A stretch of 64,000 bases of DNA. Origin: Paraburkholderia edwinii (GTDB lineage: Bacteria; Pseudomonadota; Gammaproteobacteria; Burkholderiales; Burkholderiaceae). Both the position numbers and the translations under genes were made by a program. The stretch is from contig NZ_CP080095.1 in assembly GCF_019428685.1 (NCBI RefSeq), forward strand, positions 4,278,001-4,342,000. The letters run 5' to 3'. Shown here piece after piece: positions 34,922-43,000 of this stretch. Position 1 is the stretch's first letter. Each line of letters begins with the position of its first letter. Under the pieces are notes generated by a model that ran no database searches, was not told where the DNA came from, and worked only from the letters and a program-made list of their open reading frames with translations.

Positions 34922-35641
34922 TCAGTTCGCCGCAGGCAAACCCAACACTTCACGCAACATCACCAGGGTCCGCGTGTCTGCTTCTGAAGCAGCTTCCGCG
35001 TGATGTCTATCAGTGCGTGACGGATTAAAGAAGCCGTGCTTTGCTTCAGGATAAAGGCGCACATCGACGCGCGGGTTAGGCCGCGACGCCGCTTCGATCC
35101 GCTCGACGAGCGTCACGGGGATTTGCGCATCCTGTCCGCCAAAATGCAGCAGCAGACGCGACTTCGCTTTTGCAATCTCGTCGACGTAATCGCTCAGTTG
35201 CACGCCGTAGAACGACACGCCGCCGTCGATCTCGCCCCTCGCGCCCAGCAGCGTCGCGAGTTTGCCGCCGATACAAAAACCGATCGCGGCAACTCGATGG
35301 TGCTCGCCCGAACGCTGTTTAAGCCACGTCACCAGCCGGCCAATATCGGCGAGCCCAAGATCGGTGTCGTAACCGCGCATGAGTTCACCTGCCCTCGCAC
35401 GGTCCGGCTCGACATAGCCGAGCGAAATGCGCGGCTCGACACGCCAGAACAGATCCGGAATCAGTACCTCGAAACCTTCGCTTGCCAGCCTGTCGGCGAC
35501 ATCGCGCATCGCCGCGTTCACGCCGAAGATTTCATGCAACACGATGACAGTCGGCGCCGCTGTATCGCCTGCCGGAGCGACGCGGTACGCCTGCATGCCG
35601 AAGTCATGGCCGTCCGGCAGCGCAATCCATTCCCTCTGCAT
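34922..35641 (-). CDS. Dienelactone hydrolase-family protein
   Basis: 239 residues. The complete triad of classical dienelactone hydrolase is in place: Cys123 (GFCIGG), Asp171 (GGQDAQIP) and His202 (EAKHGFF), with Glu37 in LHEIFG. Such enzymes open lactones formed after ring cleavage. It begins 3 bp after the class II aldolase gene, forming a two-gene operon under the operators at 36443. In a gentisate-type scheme a lactone is not expected, hinting at a branched or different route. Confidence 0.9.
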   Translation of the reverse strand: MQREWIALPDGHDFGMQAYRVAPAGDTAAPTVIVLHEIFGVNAAMRDVADRLASEGFEVLIPDLFWRVEPRISLGYVEPDRARAGELMRGYDTDLGLADIGRLVTWLKQRSGEHHRVAAIGFCIGGKLATLLGARGEIDGGVSFYGVQLSDYVDEIAKAKSRLLLHFGGQDAQIPVTLVERIEAASRPNPRVDVRLYPEAKHGFFNPSRTDRHHAEAASEADTRTLVMLREVLGLPAAN

Positions 35642-35644
35642 CGC

Positions 35645-36427
35645 TTATTTCCCTCGCGCGTTATCCGTATCGTGCTGGCCGTGCTCGCCGCCGCAGCAAC
35701 TGCATGCGCCCACGCGAGACAGCTTGACGCGATTGGTCCAGTACTCCCACGCGCGCGTATAGGCCGGCGAATCAATCGGCGTTTTATGGCGAATCGCGAT
35801 TTCACCCGGCGAGAGCGGTTTGATCTCGCCGCCAAGGCTCAGCGCCGCCATCATCACGCGCGCATTGAGCGGCAGATAGATTGCCGACTTAACCACTTCG
35901 ATCAGCGTGCGGCCGACGGCAGTAAAGCCATGTCCGCGCATCAGCGTGACGCTGTTGCCGGCTAGCGTGCTCGCGAGATCGTCCGCTTGCTCGATGCTTT
36001 CCACGAGGATGTTCGTGTCGCCGAAACGGTCGCGAATGTCCCAGACCGGCACGTGCTCGCCGATGCCCGACGCGGTGTTGAGCACCGGCTGCAACGGCCG
36101 CGTGCTGATGGTGAACGGCAGCACGTCGGCCGCGTGGCTATGAATGACCGCGTTGACATCGGGCCGAGCCGCATAAACGCCCGCGTGAATAAACCGCTCG
36201 AGATACGGCTTCTTGCCGCCGGGCACGACCGGCTCGCCGTCGAAGCCGAATTCGAGAATGTCGTCAGCCGCGACGAACTCCGGACTGCGCGAACACGACA
36301 GCAGGAACCGCTGCGGATTCTCCGGATGCCGGACACTGACATGACCGTAAGCATCCACGATGTTTTCGTTGGCGAGGATGTGATTGGCCATCACAAGGTC
36401 CTGTATCGCCGCATCCAGCACATTCAT
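35645..36427 (-). CDS. Class II aldolase/adducin-family protein with Cys-rich tail
   Basis: 260 residues. The family metal site is visible in VIHSHAADVLPF (His-x-His) and LMRGHGFTAVG, and the opening ANHILANENIVDAYGHVSVR fits. The family includes sugar-phosphate aldolases and decarboxylases of dihydroxy-aromatic acids (for example the 3,4-dihydroxyphthalate type), the latter fitting this island better. The last 20 residues hold CSCCGGEH, an unusual cysteine/histidine tail. ATG 36427 has GGAGA at good spacing; the TTG directly before is less likely. Confidence 0.85.
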   Translation of the reverse strand: MNVLDAAIQDLVMANHILANENIVDAYGHVSVRHPENPQRFLLSCSRSPEFVAADDILEFGFDGEPVVPGGKKPYLERFIHAGVYAARPDVNAVIHSHAADVLPFTISTRPLQPVLNTASGIGEHVPVWDIRDRFGDTNILVESIEQADDLASTLAGNSVTLMRGHGFTAVGRTLIEVVKSAIYLPLNARVMMAALSLGGEIKPLSPGEIAIRHKTPIDSPAYTRAWEYWTNRVKLSRVGACSCCGGEHGQHDTDNARGK

Positions 36428-36442
36428 CAATCGTCTCCGTTA

Positions 36443-36476
36443 ATTTGCACAGCAAATATCAAAACGCACAGCAAAT
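36443..36476. promoter_or_regulatory. Paired operators for the aldolase/hydrolase operon
   Basis: ATTTGCACAGCAAAT (36443-36457) and AAACGCACAGCAAAT (36462-36476), centres 19 bp apart, just 16 bp upstream of the aldolase start, so a bound protein would block transcription or translation start. The stretch 36477-36622 holds nothing else I can name. Confidence 0.65.
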
Positions 36477-36622
36477 AGTACGGCGTTGCCGACTGGACTG
36501 TCAACGGAATGCCGCCGGCCCCTTGAAAAAGCCTGCAAAAGCCGGCGAAAGCCCCGCGAACCTCAGCCTGTCACCGCTGAAAGGCCCGTTTTAATTGACA
36601 GTCCCACCGCGTCGACTTTAAA

Positions 36623-36656
36623 ATTCGCAATGCGCATCATATTTCGCTTAGCGAAT
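36623..36656. promoter_or_regulatory. Paired operators for the MFS-coxL-crotonase-ubiD operon
   Basis: ATTCGCAATGCGCAT (36623-36637) and TTTCGCTTAGCGAAT (36642-36656), 19 bp apart, about 140 bp upstream of the MFS start. Confidence 0.65.
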
Positions 36657-36798
36657 TGAAGGCGCAAGGTAGACTGCGGTGCTGATGGGCTGACGCGTAG
36701 AAGCGCAAGCCGGGCGAGCCACCCATCAGCGAACATTGCAGCATATGAAAACGAGCCGATAAAAGCGCATGCAACCGTGCAGCGCAAGGAGACACGGC

Positions 36799-38175
36799 AT
36801 GGCTGAACCGATCAACGTCGTCGAAATCATCGATACTCACAAAATCAGCTGGTTGCAGATACGCGTTGCAATACTCGGCGCGATCACGCTGATGCTCGAC
36901 GGCTTCGACAACCAGATGATTGGCTATGTGGCGCCCGCGCTGAAGTCGGCGTGGCATCTGAGCGCCGGCGCGCTCGGCCCGGTGTTCAGCGCCGGCGTAT
37001 TCGGCGTCGGCCTCGGCAGTATCCTGATCGGTCCGTTCGGCGACCGCTTCGGCCGCGTGAAAACCCTGCTCTTCACGGTACTGTGCTTTGCGCTGTTCTC
37101 CCTGCTGCTCGCGCAGGCCACCTCCATTAACGAGCTCACGGTGCTGCGCTTTTTCATCGGCCTCGTGCTCGGCGCCGTCATTCCGCTCGTGGTCGTGCTT
37201 TGCAACGAATACGCGCCGCTTCGACACCGCGCGAAAATGGTCACGATGATGACCTGCGGCTACGCGGTCGGCGCGGCATCGGGCGGCTTCCTGTCCGTGC
37301 ATATGGTGCCGCTGTTCGGCTGGACCTCGGTGTTCTATGTCGGCGCCGTGTTGCCGCTGCTGCTCGGCATCGCGCTGATGCTGTGGATGCCCGAATCGAT
37401 CCGCTTTCTCACCCTGCGCAACGACAACGCGCGCATTGCGGCGATCCTGAGCAAGATCGCGCCGTCGCTGAGCTTCCCCGTCGAAGCGCGCTTCATGATG
37501 CTGACCACGGGCCGCGACACCGGCAAAAACGACGCGTTCTCGCATGTGCGCGAACTCTTCACCGAAAACCGCACGCGCATCACGCTGCTGCTGTGGACCT
37601 GTCTTTTCATGAATCTCGTGGTACTGAACTTCATGAACAACTGGCTGCCCACGCTGGTGATTCAAACCGGCTTGCCGGTGCCGCAAGCGCTGCGCACCGC
37701 CACGATGCTGCAATTCGGCGGCTTTATCGGCATCGTGCTGATGGGGCTGTTCGCCGACCGGTTCGGCTACTACAAGGTGCTCGCCGCCGTGTTCGCGCTG
37801 GGCTGTGTTGGTATCGCGATGATCAGCCAGGCAGGCACGTCGCAAGCCGGCCTGATGGTCACGATCTTTATGGGCGGCTTCGCCGTAATCGGCTCGCAGA
37901 TGACGCTCGGTGCGCTGTCCGCCACGCTGTATCCGACGCGAATCCGCGCAACGGGTTCGAGCTGGGCGTTCGGTGTAGCGCGGCTGTTGTCGGTAGTCGG
38001 CCCGTTTGTCGGCGGTCTGATGATCGCGCGCCACTGGCCGCTCGCAACGATCTTCTACTGCGCAGCCGCGCCGATGCTGTTCGCGATGGTCGCCGTGCTG
38101 CTGATGATGCGCAGCCGCCAACCGCCGAGCACGCGCCAGGAAGCGCGTGTCCAGACCAGCCGGGGTTTGTCTTGA
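36799..38175 (+). CDS. MFS transporter, aromatic acid:H+ symporter type
   Basis: 458 residues with about 12 membrane helices and the AAHS hallmarks: LMLDGFDNQMIGYVAPAL in helix 1 (DGFD) and GPFGDRFGRVKTLL between helices 2 and 3, as in PcaK and BenK. It should import the aromatic acid that the island degrades. AAGGAG precedes the ATG at 36799. Its stop overlaps the coxL start. Confidence 0.92.
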   Translation: MAEPINVVEIIDTHKISWLQIRVAILGAITLMLDGFDNQMIGYVAPALKSAWHLSAGALGPVFSAGVFGVGLGSILIGPFGDRFGRVKTLLFTVLCFALFSLLLAQATSINELTVLRFFIGLVLGAVIPLVVVLCNEYAPLRHRAKMVTMMTCGYAVGAASGGFLSVHMVPLFGWTSVFYVGAVLPLLLGIALMLWMPESIRFLTLRNDNARIAAILSKIAPSLSFPVEARFMMLTTGRDTGKNDAFSHVRELFTENRTRITLLLWTCLFMNLVVLNFMNNWLPTLVIQTGLPVPQALRTATMLQFGGFIGIVLMGLFADRFGYYKVLAAVFALGCVGIAMISQAGTSQAGLMVTIFMGGFAVIGSQMTLGALSATLYPTRIRATGSSWAFGVARLLSVVGPFVGGLMIARHWPLATIFYCAAAPMLFAMVAVLLMMRSRQPPSTRQEARVQTSRGLS

Positions 38176-40592
38176 GCAAGTCGCCATCCGTTCATAACGG
38201 CATCGGTCAACCGGTGCCGCGTCGCGAAGACCTGCGTCTGATCCAGGGACAAGGTTGTTTCAGCAACGACTTCTATCTGTCCGGTCAGGCCCACGCGTAC
38301 TTCATTCGCTCTCCTCATGCGCACGCGGAAATCGTATCGATCGATGCCTCGGCGGCGCTCGAACTGGAAGGCGTGATCGCTGTGCTGACCGGCAAGGACG
38401 TCGAGGCCGATGGGCTCAAGTCGCTGCCGCACCGCCCCGTGCTCGGGCATCACGCGGACGTCAAGCTCACCAACACCGACGGCTCGGAGAAGTTTGTTTC
38501 GCCGCATCTGCCGCTGCCGCCCGACCGCGCGCGCTTCGTCGGCGAGGCCGTAGCCGTGGTCGTTGCCGAGACGGTGGAGATTGCGAAAGATGCGGCCGAG
38601 CTTGTCACTATCGAATACGAGGCGCTGCCGGCAGTCACCGGCACGCTCGCGGCGGCCGCACCCGACGCACCGCGCGTGTGGGACGAGCACGCGAATGTCG
38701 CGCTCGATGCGCAACTCGGCGACGCCGAAGCGACCCACGCCGCTTTCGCACGCGCCGCCCATGTGACTTCAATCAGGACGTGGATTCAGCGGCTAACCGG
38801 CGTGCCGATGGAACCGCGCGCCGCGGCCGCCAGCTACGATCCGAAAACGCAGCGCTATACGCTGTTCGCCGGCAGCGGCAACGTGGTCCGTCAGAAGCGC
38901 GAGCTCGCGCACATCCTCGGCATCGAGGAACCGATGGTGCGCGTGGTCGCGCGCGACGTCGGCGGCAATTTCGGCACGCGCAATGCGTTCTACCCCGAGT
39001 TCGCGATGATTGCGTGGGCGTCGCGGCGCATCGGGCGCCCGGTGCACTGGAACTGCGAGCGCCAGGAGGCGTTTCTTAGCGACTACCAGGGGCGCGACCT
39101 TTACGTCGATGCGGAAATCGCGCTCGACAAAGACGGCAAGTTTCTCGCGCTGCGCGGCTCGAACCTCAGCAACGTTGGCGCGCATACAGTGTCGTTCGTA
39201 CCGTTGACGAAAGGCATCGGCCTGATGAGCAGCGTCTACGATATCCCGAGCGCACATTTTCGCGGACGCGCGGTCAACAGCAACACGCCATCGACGAATT
39301 CGTATCGCAGTGCAGGCCGGCCCGAAGCGATGTTCGTCATGGAGCGGCTGATCGATATGGCCGCGCGCGAACATGGCTTCGATCGCGTCGAGCTGCGCCG
39401 GCGCAATCTGATTCAGCCCGATCGTTTCCCGTACGCGAATCCGCTTGGCCTCACCTACGACAGCGGCGCGTATCCGCACACCATGGAACGCGCGCTCGAG
39501 CTCGGCAAATGGCAGACGTTCGCGGAGCGCCGCGCGGAAGCGCGCCAGCGTGGCAGGCATCGCGGCATCGCTGTCGCGAACTATGTCGAGATCACCTCGG
39601 GCATGCCGCGCGAGCGCGCCGAAGTGACGATTCAGCCGGGCGGAACCGTCGAGGTGGTGATCGGCACGCTGTCGAGCGGTCAGGGACACGAAACAAGTTT
39701 TGCGCAGTTGATCACCGAATGGTTCAACGTGCCGATCGAGCAGGTGCGCATCATCACGGGCGACACCGACATCGTGCCGGCCGGCGGCGGCTCACAGTCA
39801 GGCCGGTCGATGCGACTGGCAGGCATTGTGATCGGCAAGGCAAGCGAAGCGTTGCTCGCAAGGTCGAAACGTATCGCCGCGCATTTGCTGGAACTCGACA
39901 ATCACGAAGAAGCGAAAGCCGTGCGCTTCGAAAACGGCCGCTTTACGGCAACCTGCAGCGGCAGCGGCAGCGACGGTGCGTCCAAGTCCTTCGATATCTT
40001 CGACATTGCCGCTGCAGCGACCAACCCCGATAGCACCCTGCCCGACGACCTACGCGGCCCGCTCGCCGCCGTATCCGACGAAACCGTGCAGGTCGCCGGC
40101 TATCCATTCGGCAGCCATGTCTGCGAAGTCGAAGTCGATGCCGATACGGGCACGGTCGAACTGATCGATTACATCGCCGTCGACGACGTCGGGCAAGCGA
40201 TCAATCCGCTGATCCTGCATGGCCAGGCGCATGGCGGCATTGCGCAAGGCGTCGGGCAGGCGCTGCACGAGCGCTGTTACTACGAAGACGGCAGCGGCCA
40301 GTTGCTGTCCGGCTCGTTTATGGACTACCAGATTCCGCGCGCGTCCGATCTGCCCGACTTCATCACCGAGATCAGCGAGACGCCGTCGCCGACCAATCCG
40401 CTCGGCGTGCGCGCGGGCGGCGAAGGCGGCACGACGCCGGCGCTCGGCTGCGTCATCAACGCGATCGTCGACGCGCTCGCTGAATTCGGCGTCACCCATA
40501 TCGACATGCCGGCGACACCGGAACGCGTGTGGCAAGCGATCCAGGACGCGCGCCAACAAAACAACGCCAGCCCGGCGGGAGCGAATCAATGA
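38172..40592 (+). CDS. coxL: Molybdenum hydroxylase large subunit (CoxL/XdhB type)
   Basis: About 806 residues. Starts with TTG at 38172 overlapping the MFS stop (TTGA). Molybdopterin motifs: VGGNFGTRNAFYPE, SYRSAGRPEA (form II-like, not the AYxCSFR loop of true CO dehydrogenase), SSGQGHETSFAQ, GGGSQSGRSMR, and the catalytic Glu in RAGGEGGTTPALG. The enzyme thus hydroxylates an aromatic or heteroaromatic carbon with water rather than oxidising CO. The frame extends far upstream across the MFS gene but that part is a shadow. Confidence 0.92.
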   Translation: MSKSPSVHNGIGQPVPRREDLRLIQGQGCFSNDFYLSGQAHAYFIRSPHAHAEIVSIDASAALELEGVIAVLTGKDVEADGLKSLPHRPVLGHHADVKLTNTDGSEKFVSPHLPLPPDRARFVGEAVAVVVAETVEIAKDAAELVTIEYEALPAVTGTLAAAAPDAPRVWDEHANVALDAQLGDAEATHAAFARAAHVTSIRTWIQRLTGVPMEPRAAAASYDPKTQRYTLFAGSGNVVRQKRELAHILGIEEPMVRVVARDVGGNFGTRNAFYPEFAMIAWASRRIGRPVHWNCERQEAFLSDYQGRDLYVDAEIALDKDGKFLALRGSNLSNVGAHTVSFVPLTKGIGLMSSVYDIPSAHFRGRAVNSNTPSTNSYRSAGRPEAMFVMERLIDMAAREHGFDRVELRRRNLIQPDRFPYANPLGLTYDSGAYPHTMERALELGKWQTFAERRAEARQRGRHRGIAVANYVEITSGMPRERAEVTIQPGGTVEVVIGTLSSGQGHETSFAQLITEWFNVPIEQVRIITGDTDIVPAGGGSQSGRSMRLAGIVIGKASEALLARSKRIAAHLLELDNHEEAKAVRFENGRFTATCSGSGSDGASKSFDIFDIAAAATNPDSTLPDDLRGPLAAVSDETVQVAGYPFGSHVCEVEVDADTGTVELIDYIAVDDVGQAINPLILHGQAHGGIAQGVGQALHERCYYEDGSGQLLSGSFMDYQIPRASDLPDFITEISETPSPTNPLGVRAGGEGGTTPALGCVINAIVDALAEFGVTHIDMPATPERVWQAIQDARQQNNASPAGANQ

Positions 40593-41347
40593 GCGGCACA
40601 ATCATTCGGCAGTTACACGGACGCTGCCTCGAACTCACGATCGACAACGAAGAGCACGGCAACGCCATGTCCGACGAAATGGCGCGCGAACTGGCCGACA
40701 TGCTCGACAGCGCAGCGGACGAAGCCGACCTCGTCGTGCTGCGCGGCGCCGGCGCCGACTTCTGCAGCGGCCGCATGTCGATGGGCAAGCGCAGCGGCGT
40801 CCAGCCGCAGGCGCTCGACCGGCGGCGCAAAACCGAGGTGATCTTCCGCTGCTACGACGCATTCCGCGCGACACCGGTGCCGGTAATCGGCGTCGTGCGC
40901 GGCCGCGCGCACGGCTTCGGCTGCGCGATCGCGGGGCTCTGCGACATCACGCTCGCAGCAAGCACGGCGACGTTCCAGATTCCCGAAATGGCCCACAACA
41001 TCTTGCCGACCATGGTGATGTCGGCCTTGATCGATCGCGTGCCCGCCAAGGAACTGGCGTACCTCGTCTATTCGACGCGCGAGATCGACGCAGCGGCGGC
41101 GCAAGCCTATGGCCTCGTCAGCGAAGTCGCGCCCGACGCGACGCTCGATGCGGCCTGCAGCGCGCTGACCGCATCGATGCTGAACATGCCGCGCGCCGCA
41201 CTCGTCGGCACCAAGGAATATCTGCGCTCGGCGCCGGACATGCCGATCCGCGGCGCGGTGGATTACGCGCAGAACCTGCACGCCACGATCAATTCGTCAA
41301 ACGAAATGCTCAAGCAGAAAGATCAAGCCAACCAGGACCAACGATGA
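40589..41347 (+). CDS. Enoyl-CoA hydratase/isomerase-family protein with altered active site
   Basis: 252 residues of the crotonase fold (VVLRGAGADFCSGRMSMG; GVVRGRAHGFGCAIAGLCDI; FQIPEMAHNILPTM). Of the two hydratase glutamates, the second is kept (IPE) but the first, normally in GGGxE, is Ala here (GFGCA), so it is unlikely to be a plain hydratase. Crotonase-fold members also act as hydrolases, decarboxylases or ring-opening enzymes. ATGA overlaps with coxL before and ubiD after show tight coupling to both. Confidence 0.87.
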   Translation: MSGTIIRQLHGRCLELTIDNEEHGNAMSDEMARELADMLDSAADEADLVVLRGAGADFCSGRMSMGKRSGVQPQALDRRRKTEVIFRCYDAFRATPVPVIGVVRGRAHGFGCAIAGLCDITLAASTATFQIPEMAHNILPTMVMSALIDRVPAKELAYLVYSTREIDAAAAQAYGLVSEVAPDATLDAACSALTASMLNMPRAALVGTKEYLRSAPDMPIRGAVDYAQNLHATINSSNEMLKQKDQANQDQR

Positions 41348-42906
41348 GCCACCCCGATACTCCCTTCGACTTCGATAAATTCCGTCTGCGACGCTTCGTC
41401 GAGAAGCTGATCGAAGCCGGTGAAGTCGCGATTCACGAAGACCCCGTTTCGCTGGCGGACCTGAGCGCGCGCGTCGATGAAACGGCGAAGGCGTCGCTGT
41501 TCAAACAGGTCGGCGACGAGAAGTTCGAGATGATCGCCGCCGTATCGGGCAGCCGCAAACGGCTCGCGATGGCCTTCGGCGTCGACGAAAGCAAGGTGAT
41601 CGACGAGTACACGCGGCGCATGGCGAATCCGCAGAAGGTGGTCGAAGTATCGTCGGCAAGCGCGCCGGTGCATCAGGTTGTGATCACCGGCGACGACATC
41701 GATCTGATGAAGCTGCCGTTCCACCTTCAGCACGAATACGACGGCGCGCCGTATATCTCGTCGGGCATCGACTATAGCGTCGACCCCGCGACGGGCCGCA
41801 CCAACGTCGGCTGCCGGCGCCTGATGTTTCGCAGCCGGAATACGATGCGCGCGAATCTGTCGCAGCCGTCGGACCTCAAGCGCGTGTATCTCGCCTGCGT
41901 CGAGCGCGGCGAAAAGCTGCCAGCGAGCTTTGCGATCGGCTCGCATCCGCTCGACTATCTGGCGGCCGGCTTGCGTATTCCCGTCGATGAATTCGGCCTC
42001 GTCGGCACGCTGCGCGGCGAGTCCGTGCCGATGGTGCGCGGCCTGACCAACGGCGTGCTTGCGCCGGCCGACGCCGAGATGATTGTCGAAGGCTACTTCG
42101 ACGAGCTCGGCTATCGCGAGAAGGAAGGTCCGTACGGCGAGTTCTACGGCTACTACGGCCCCGTGCATATGGACCCCGTGTTTCACGTCACCGCGATCAC
42201 AATGCGCAAGGACGTGCTGCACCAGACGGTGCGTCATAGCGGCCGTTATCTGAGCTGGACTGAATCGGCGAATCTCGGCGGCCTCAATTCGGAGCTGCAG
42301 ATGTGGCGCCTGCTGCGCGCGGCGAATATCGAGCCCGCCGCGGTGTGCGCCGTGCCGGGCACCAACGGACGTCAAAGCGCGCGCGTCGCGCTCAAGCGCG
42401 GCACGCCGGGCCAGGCGCGGCTCGCGATCTCCGCGCTCGCGTCGATTCCGCGCCTCAAAACCATCTACGTGGTCGACGAAGACGTCAACGTGTTCTCGAA
42501 CGAAGAAGTCGAATGGGCGATGTCGACGCGCTTTCGCAGCGATCGCGACATCGTCGTGCTGGAAGGCTTCGCGCCGTTCTATATGGACCCGACGACGGGC
42601 GACCACGGCAGCATCGCGAAGGTCGGCTTCGATCTGACCGCGCCATATGGCCGGCCCGAAACCGTCGAGACGCGGCGTGCATTCGCGCCGCGCTTTGCCG
42701 ACGCATCCGCGGCGCCGAAGCAGTTCAACAGCGTTCGCGAGGCGCTCGCCTCGCGGCCGATGTTCTTTATGGAACTGATGACGGCACTTGGCAGCACGGA
42801 CGGCCGCGAAATCGCGCTTGAAATCGATACGCTGACGCAGGAAGGCGTGATCTGCCGGCTCAGCGATGGCGAATGGGCACTCGAAGGCCGCGTCGAGAAG
42901 AAGTAG
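41344..42906 (+). CDS. UbiD-family prenyl-FMN-dependent decarboxylase
   Basis: 520 residues. UbiD signatures: GCRRLMFRSRNTMRANL (flavin/Mn region), AFAIGSHP-type segment (ASFAIGSHPLDYLAAGL), the catalytic stretch EGPYGEFYGYYG and VDEDVNVFSNEEVEWAM. These enzymes reversibly decarboxylate aromatic, heteroaromatic or enoic acids using the flavin made by UbiX, encoded at 25827-26402. Last gene of the MFS-coxL-crotonase-ubiD operon. Ubiquinone-pathway UbiD is unlikely given the context and the sequence at the active site. Confidence 0.9.
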   Translation: MSHPDTPFDFDKFRLRRFVEKLIEAGEVAIHEDPVSLADLSARVDETAKASLFKQVGDEKFEMIAAVSGSRKRLAMAFGVDESKVIDEYTRRMANPQKVVEVSSASAPVHQVVITGDDIDLMKLPFHLQHEYDGAPYISSGIDYSVDPATGRTNVGCRRLMFRSRNTMRANLSQPSDLKRVYLACVERGEKLPASFAIGSHPLDYLAAGLRIPVDEFGLVGTLRGESVPMVRGLTNGVLAPADAEMIVEGYFDELGYREKEGPYGEFYGYYGPVHMDPVFHVTAITMRKDVLHQTVRHSGRYLSWTESANLGGLNSELQMWRLLRAANIEPAAVCAVPGTNGRQSARVALKRGTPGQARLAISALASIPRLKTIYVVDEDVNVFSNEEVEWAMSTRFRSDRDIVVLEGFAPFYMDPTTGDHGSIAKVGFDLTAPYGRPETVETRRAFAPRFADASAAPKQFNSVREALASRPMFFMELMTALGSTDGREIALEIDTLTQEGVICRLSDGEWALEGRVEKK

Positions 42907-42926
42907 AAGCGACCACGGCAGCGATG

Positions 42927-42968
42927 TGAAAGGGCAGCGGCATATGAAATGACGGCGCCGCCCTTTCA
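42927..42968. terminator. Hairpin after ubiD-like gene
   Basis: Stem TGAAAGGGC (42927-42935) pairs with GCCCTTTCA (42960-42968) across a 24-nt loop, between convergent ends of the decarboxylase and DUF2278 genes. Confidence 0.5.
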
Positions 42969-43000
42969 TCGCGACTCACGCACTACGACGCACCCACTAC

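Noticed and set aside
37200..38171. Long upstream extension of the coxL frame
   Set aside because: It overlaps the whole MFS gene and contains no molybdenum-hydroxylase sequence; the TTG at 38172 is at the normal family start.
38172..40592. True aerobic CO dehydrogenase
   Set aside because: The active-site loop reads SYRSAGRPEA, not the AYxCSFR loop with the copper-ligating Cys.
33484..42906. Assignment of the island as the furoate/HMF (hmf) pathway
   Set aside because: The Mo-hydroxylase, crotonase and UbiD/UbiX genes recall it, but no furoyl-CoA synthetase is present and there are a gentisate-type dioxygenase and flavin monooxygenase not used there.
41344..42906. Ubiquinone-biosynthesis UbiD
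   Set aside because: Its operon, overlaps with coxL and crotonase genes, and island operators point to catabolism.
41323..42969. 548-codon minus-strand open frame opposite the UbiD-like gene
   Set aside because: It is a GC-rich antisense shadow with His/Arg/Ala-rich composition and no family resemblance; the plus strand encodes a clear UbiD.
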